Source of the DNA: Sphingomonas faeni
GTDB taxonomy: Bacteria > Pseudomonadota > Alphaproteobacteria > Sphingomonadales > Sphingomonadaceae
Assembly: GCF_030817315.1 (NCBI RefSeq)
Contig: NZ_JAUSZF010000001.1
Location: 1,658,501-1,722,500 of the forward strand
Direction: 5' to 3'
Length of the DNA stretch: 64,000 nt
Position numbers and translations under genes: made by a program. Under the pieces are notes generated by a model that searched no databases, was not told the DNA's origin, and was given only the letters and a program-made list of their open reading frames with translations. Shown piece by piece: positions 62,658 to 64,000 of this stretch (its first letter is position 1; every line of letters starts with the position of its first letter).

Positions 62658-64000
62658 TGCGCGACGAGAAGGGCACAGCCGGCAAGATCGGCCTGCCGAT
62701 GCGGCGCAGCCCGCAGCGGTCATGGCCGATGTTCCTGCGCATCTTCGTGTTGGGGCTGACGACCGTGCTGCTCGTCCAGATCCTGAACTTCGCGATCGTG
62801 TTGCTGATGCCCCCGCCCCGGCCGCAGATCTTCACCGCCAACCGCGTCGCGGCGGTCGCGCGTACGGGACGCGATCCGGCCGGGCAGCTGAAGGTCGAAA
62901 TAGCGACGGGCCCGCCCCAGCCGACCGACAATCCGCGCGACGGCCGTCTCGCCGAATCGATCGCCGCCGATCTCGGACTGCCGCGAACCAAGGTGACCGT
63001 CGAGACCGAGCGGTCGGCGATGCCGCTGTTCGCAGGCCCGCTTCGGCCGCCGCTGCCGCTGGGGATGGGCCGTTCGGGCCATGTGCCGCAATCGTTCGAC
63101 AACGCGCTGTTCGGCCCGTTCGTCGTGTCGATCGAGATGCCGAACGGCCGGTGGCGCGTGATCCGGCCGACGCACACCACGATCGGTCCCTGGCGGATGC
63201 GGATCGTGCTGTGGTTCCTCGTCGCGATGGTGGTTGCCGCGGCGGTGGCGTGGGTGATGGCGCGCCGTGTCGTCAGGCCGATCGGGCTGTTCGCCGCCGC
63301 TGCCGAGCGTCTCGGCCGCGATCCGCGCGCCGAACCGCTGCCGATCGTCGGCCCTCCCGAGATCGCCGAGGCGGCGACCGCGTTCAACCTGATGCAGGAG
63401 CGGCTGAACCGCTATGTCGAAGATCGGACCACGCTGATCGCAGCGGTGGCGCACGACCTGCGGACGCCGTTGATGCGGTTGTCCCTGCGGCTGGAAAAGG
63501 CGCCCGAGGATATCCGCGCGGCGAGCGAGGGCGACATCCAGGAGATGAGCCAGCGGATCGGGTCGGCGATGGCGTTCGTCCGCGACATGACCCGGCACGT
63601 CCGCCGGCAAAGGCTCGATCTGCGGTCGTTGGCCGAGAGCGTCGCGGACGACTTTGCCGATCGCGGCGATGCGGTGGCGTTGCATCCGGGCGAACCGCTC
63701 GCGCTGGAGGGCGATGCGCCGTCGTTGAAGGCGCTGCTCGCCAATCTGGTCGGCAATGCGGTAAAATATGCGGGCCATGCCGAAGTCGAGGTGCGCCGCG
63801 AAAATGGGGTCGCGATCGTCGAGGTGTCCGATTCGGGGCCGGGCATGGCACCGGCGGATTTGGCGCGCGCGTTCGAACCGTTTTTCCGCGCCGAGCAATC
63901 GCGCAACCGCGATACCGGGGGCAGCGGGCTTGGCCTGGCCAGCGTCCGGGCAGTGGCGCGCGCGCACGGCGGCGACGCGACGATCGAGAACCGGCCAGGC
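62657..64000 (+). CDS. Sensor histidine kinase, partial
   Basis: The 3' end is cut by the window; 448 codons are present. Two transmembrane helices (about 26-51 and 183-203) bracket a Pro-rich periplasmic sensor of about 130 residues, then HAMP (about 204-255), the dimerisation helix with LIAAVAHDLRTPLMRL (His266) and an ATPase domain with NLVGNAVKYA, DSGPGMAP and GGSGLGLA. It is an EnvZ-like kinase and the partner of the overlapping OmpR-type regulator. Its signal is unknown. Confidence 0.93.
   Translation, partial: MRDEKGTAGKIGLPMRRSPQRSWPMFLRIFVLGLTTVLLVQILNFAIVLLMPPPRPQIFTANRVAAVARTGRDPAGQLKVEIATGPPQPTDNPRDGRLAESIAADLGLPRTKVTVETERSAMPLFAGPLRPPLPLGMGRSGHVPQSFDNALFGPFVVSIEMPNGRWRVIRPTHTTIGPWRMRIVLWFLVAMVVAAAVAWVMARRVVRPIGLFAAAAERLGRDPRAEPLPIVGPPEIAEAATAFNLMQERLNRYVEDRTTLIAAVAHDLRTPLMRLSLRLEKAPEDIRAASEGDIQEMSQRIGSAMAFVRDMTRHVRRQRLDLRSLAESVADDFADRGDAVALHPGEPLALEGDAPSLKALLANLVGNAVKYAGHAEVEVRRENGVAIVEVSDSGPGMAPADLARAFEPFFRAEQSRNRDTGGSGLGLASVRAVARAHGGDATIENRPG

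Overview
This window is GC-rich chromosomal DNA of an alphaproteobacterium, most likely a Sphingomonas-type sphingomonad. The evidence is gene content and order (rpsM-rpsK-rpoA-rplQ-guaA, mreBCD-mrdA-rodA, cysD-cysNC-cysQ), a TonB-dependent receptor, dispersed palindromic repeats of the sphingomonad kind, EcfG-type promoters (GGAAC-N16-CGTT) and a ROSE RNA thermometer before an hsp20 gene. It carries 63 protein genes or gene remnants and two tRNA genes. I see no rRNA, CRISPR array, transposase or prophage.

Layout: 1-3.3 kb holds the end of a TonB-dependent receptor and a minus-strand glutathione-dependent formaldehyde operon (frmA-VOC-fghA), whose dehydrogenase is frameshifted. 3.4-9.3 kb holds DUF2945 and SWIB proteins, tRNA-Arg(CCT), a SEC-C protein, trehalase, an exonuclease and a secreted carboxylesterase. 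9.3-16.9 kb is a sugar/aldonate block: two lactonase-type proteins (one fused to a pectate-lyase-like domain and frameshifted), gluconokinase, an esterase, a Gfo/Idh/MocA oxidoreductase and a cupin. 16.8-19.4 kb holds the DUF979/DUF969 membrane pair and a subclass B3 metallo-beta-lactamase whose start lies inside a repeat. 19.4-24.7 kb is guaA and the end of the ribosomal/RNA polymerase operon plus two small membrane proteins. 24.8-32.5 kb is mutL and the rod-shape operon. 32.6-41.4 kb holds tRNA-Lys(CTT), small proteins, a nucleoside hydrolase, an amidohydrolase, an ArsB/NhaD-type permease, an MFS transporter and an amidase. 41.5-47.5 kb is signalling and stress: a LOV-domain hybrid kinase, DUF2147, Hsp20 with its thermometer, CsbD and an HWE-type kinase. 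47.6-55.9 kb holds patatin, SDR, HAD, zinc alcohol dehydrogenase, FAD reductase, CoA transferase and CoA lyase. 56-59.7 kb is sulfate activation. 59.7-64 kb ends with an aldo/keto reductase/LysR pair and a two-component system cut by the window end.

The most notable points are: the ROSE/sigma32 arrangement at hsp20; two single-base insertions that break otherwise intact genes; repeats that have become coding sequence (20 in-frame codons in the mutL linker; the start, ribosome-binding site and leader of the B3 beta-lactamase); an EcfG promoter embedded in a 9-bp inverted repeat; a LOV blue-light hybrid kinase; and a nucleoside hydrolase with a non-canonical calcium motif. I did not find one coherent novel defence or mobile system.
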